Shown here one piece after another: positions 62,695-64,000 of a stretch of 64,000 nt of DNA. The notes under the pieces were generated by a model, which ran no database searches, had not been told where the DNA came from, and saw nothing but the letters and a program-made list of their open reading frames with translations. Made by a program: the position numbers and the translations under genes. Each line of letters begins with the position of its first letter. Position 1 is the stretch's first letter. Origin of the DNA: Meiothermus sp. (GTDB taxonomy: Bacteria > Deinococcota > Deinococci > Deinococcales > Thermaceae); assembly GCF_026004115.1 (NCBI RefSeq), contig NZ_BPIM01000001.1, positions 2,460,501 through 2,524,500 of the forward strand. The letters are read 5' to 3'.

Positions 62695-62722
62695 TCAATG
62701 GTCTATAGTCCATGGTCTATGG
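62695..62722. repeat. Heptad repeat between hpaB and hpaC
   Basis: Four 7-bp units: TCAATGG, TCTATAG, TCCATGG, TCTATGG. The same unit type is at 30867-30894, 32 kb away. Confidence 0.75.
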
Positions 62723-62735
62723 ACTCAGGCAGACC

Positions 62736-64000
62736 CTAGTCGCTGGCCACCACCTCTGGCTGGGGTTGCTCCTTCCAGCCCAAAAAGTCCTTGATGCGCT
62801 GCTTGTAGGGTTCTTTGTCGTACACCGAGAACAGGGTCTGGTACATGCGCACCGGGTCACCAAAAAAGTAGCGCTCGTACAGGGTCTGGCGGGCGCCAAA
62901 CCCGCTGAGGGTCATGTCCCAGGCCAGGCGGAAGAGCTGAATGCGTTCTTTGGCGGGTAGGGTGGCCGACTGCAAGAACTTTTCCACATAGGGCCCCACC
63001 GGCGAGTGCAGGTCGGCCTCGGAGGGCAGGGTGATCATGCCGGAGGCCCCAATCTGCTGGACAATTTCGTTGATGCGGGGGTAAAGCCTGGGGTAGAGGT
63101 TGCGGGCCCCGTCAATAGCCCCCCGGTCGGGGCACATCAGGCCATACTTATTGAGCCTGGCATCGCGCTCGGCGCGGGCCCAGAAGCCTTTCATGGCCTC
63201 GAGGTAGACGATCACCTCGGCGATTTTCTCCTGCACGTGGGGGAAGGTATCGGCCCCGATGGTCTCGCCCAGCAGCGAAACCAGCCCCAAAAAGGCCTCG
63301 GTCTTGGCGTTCTTGAGCACCACCACCTGATGGGCCATGTGCATTAAGGCCCCGGTCTCGGCGTAGGCGGTGTTGCAGCGCGCCAGGTCTTTGTAGATGA
63401 ACACCCGTTCCCAGGGCACAAACACATCGTCGAACACCGTGAGGCAGTCCATCTCTTCCAATCGGCTGCTGAGGGGGTAGTCAAAGCGCCCATCCCCCAC
63501 AGCCATGCTCTCACGGCTGATGAAGTGAAGCCCCGGGGTGTTGGTGGGAATGGCAAAGGCCACCGCGTATTTGTCGGCCCCGGGCCCTTCCTTGAGCAGC
63601 GTGGAGGGGAAAACCAGAAGCTCGTCGGCGGTGGGCAGGGTGGAGAGCATCCGGGCTCCCCGCACCACAATGCCTTTTTCGCTCTCGCTTACCACGCCCA
63701 GGGGGATGTAGGGGTCGGGCTGCTCGAGGTTGCTCTTGGCCCGGTTGACCTGGGGGTTGGTGAGGCAGTGGGTGGTGGAGAGGTCGTGCTCGCGCACGAA
63801 CTGCACGTAGCGGCGCACGTTGTCGGCATAGGGCCCAAAGAACTCGGCGCTTTGCTCGAAGGCCATCAGCACCGCATTCAGATAGTCCGGGCTGCGCCCC
63901 ATCATGCCCAGGTTGACATCGGCCCAAAGCTTATAGGCCGCGCTACGCCGGGCCAGGTCGTCCTTGGTTCTGGCTGGTAGCAGGCTCATGGCGTAGCGCT
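62736..64000 (-). CDS. hpaB: 4-hydroxyphenylacetate 3-monooxygenase oxygenase subunit (partial)
   Basis: The C-terminal 420 or so residues of HpaB, which adds the 3-hydroxyl to 4-hydroxyphenylacetate using flavin reduced by HpaC. Recognisable parts: AYKLWADVNLGMMGRSPDYLNAV, THCLTNPQVNRAK, FDDVFVPWERVF, HMAHQVVVLKNAKTEAFLG and the conserved C-terminus WDMTLSGFGARQTLYERYFFGDPVRM. The frame stays open through the window edge (residues RYA precede MSLLPART), so about 75 N-terminal residues are missing; the ATG at 63989 is not the start. Confidence 0.95.
   Translation of the reverse strand, partial: RYAMSLLPARTKDDLARRSAAYKLWADVNLGMMGRSPDYLNAVLMAFEQSAEFFGPYADNVRRYVQFVREHDLSTTHCLTNPQVNRAKSNLEQPDPYIPLGVVSESEKGIVVRGARMLSTLPTADELLVFPSTLLKEGPGADKYAVAFAIPTNTPGLHFISRESMAVGDGRFDYPLSSRLEEMDCLTVFDDVFVPWERVFIYKDLARCNTAYAETGALMHMAHQVVVLKNAKTEAFLGLVSLLGETIGADTFPHVQEKIAEVIVYLEAMKGFWARAERDARLNKYGLMCPDRGAIDGARNLYPRLYPRINEIVQQIGASGMITLPSEADLHSPVGPYVEKFLQSATLPAKERIQLFRLAWDMTLSGFGARQTLYERYFFGDPVRMYQTLFSVYDKEPYKQRIKDFLGWKEQPQPEVVASD

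Overview
The window is high-GC bacterial chromosome from a thermophile of the order Thermales, most likely Meiothermus. The reasons are a Taq-type DNA polymerase I with no proofreading motifs, an archaeal-type aspartyl-tRNA synthetase, many leaderless genes (a TANNNT -10 box six or seven bases before the start codon) and Thermus-like HpaB, HpaC and PaaI. There is no rRNA, tRNA, CRISPR array or transposase gene. Genus and function calls come from reading the sequence; no database was searched.

Layout. 1-13 kb: a Fur-type regulator, an FtsB-like protein, an LCP wall-anchoring protein, an HD hydrolase, a crotonase, polA, aspS, an HRDC protein, a TatD nuclease, a CrtC/AttH-like lipoprotein and a ComB-like/WecG pair. 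14-25 kb: scpB, a pilC/gspF gene, an EVE protein, a glycolate-oxidase-like flavoprotein and mgtE, then the translation cluster ffh-rpsP-khpA-rimM-trmD-rplS. 26-42 kb: carB, ferritin, two rhodaneses, an Rrf2 regulator, a frameshifted nitrilase, a thioredoxin-like protein, a Fur/Zur regulator divergent from a metal-binding lipoprotein-type receptor, an amidase, YibE/F, Yip1 and a beta-hydroxyacid dehydrogenase. 43-47 kb: a MoxR-DUF58-VWA-(53-residue membrane protein)-VWA operon. 48-50 kb: gamma-glutamyltransferase and neighbours. 50-64 kb: aromatic-acid catabolism. HpaB, HpaC and HpaD open 4-hydroxyphenylacetate breakdown, and a long leftward operon holds a PaaH-like dehydrogenase, a branched-chain-type ABC transporter (with a permease-ATPase fusion), PaaI, a thiolase, an SDR, PaaK and a second thioesterase.

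The most striking element is the leader of aspS. A consensus promoter is followed, almost without untranslated leader, by an eight-codon reading frame for MLRTDDNS (Asp-Asp-Asn). Directly after it come two mutually exclusive hairpins, and the second is a perfect intrinsic terminator. This has the geometry of ribosome-mediated attenuation, and the starved codons match the two tRNAs that a non-discriminating AspRS charges.

The gaps between genes are rich in non-coding repeats: three MITE-like families (A about 171 bp, B about 123 bp, C about 127 bp), and short runs of degenerate 7-bp tandem repeats that abut gene ends. The aspS 3' end has been tandemly duplicated. The palindrome CTCGAG is strongly over-represented throughout.
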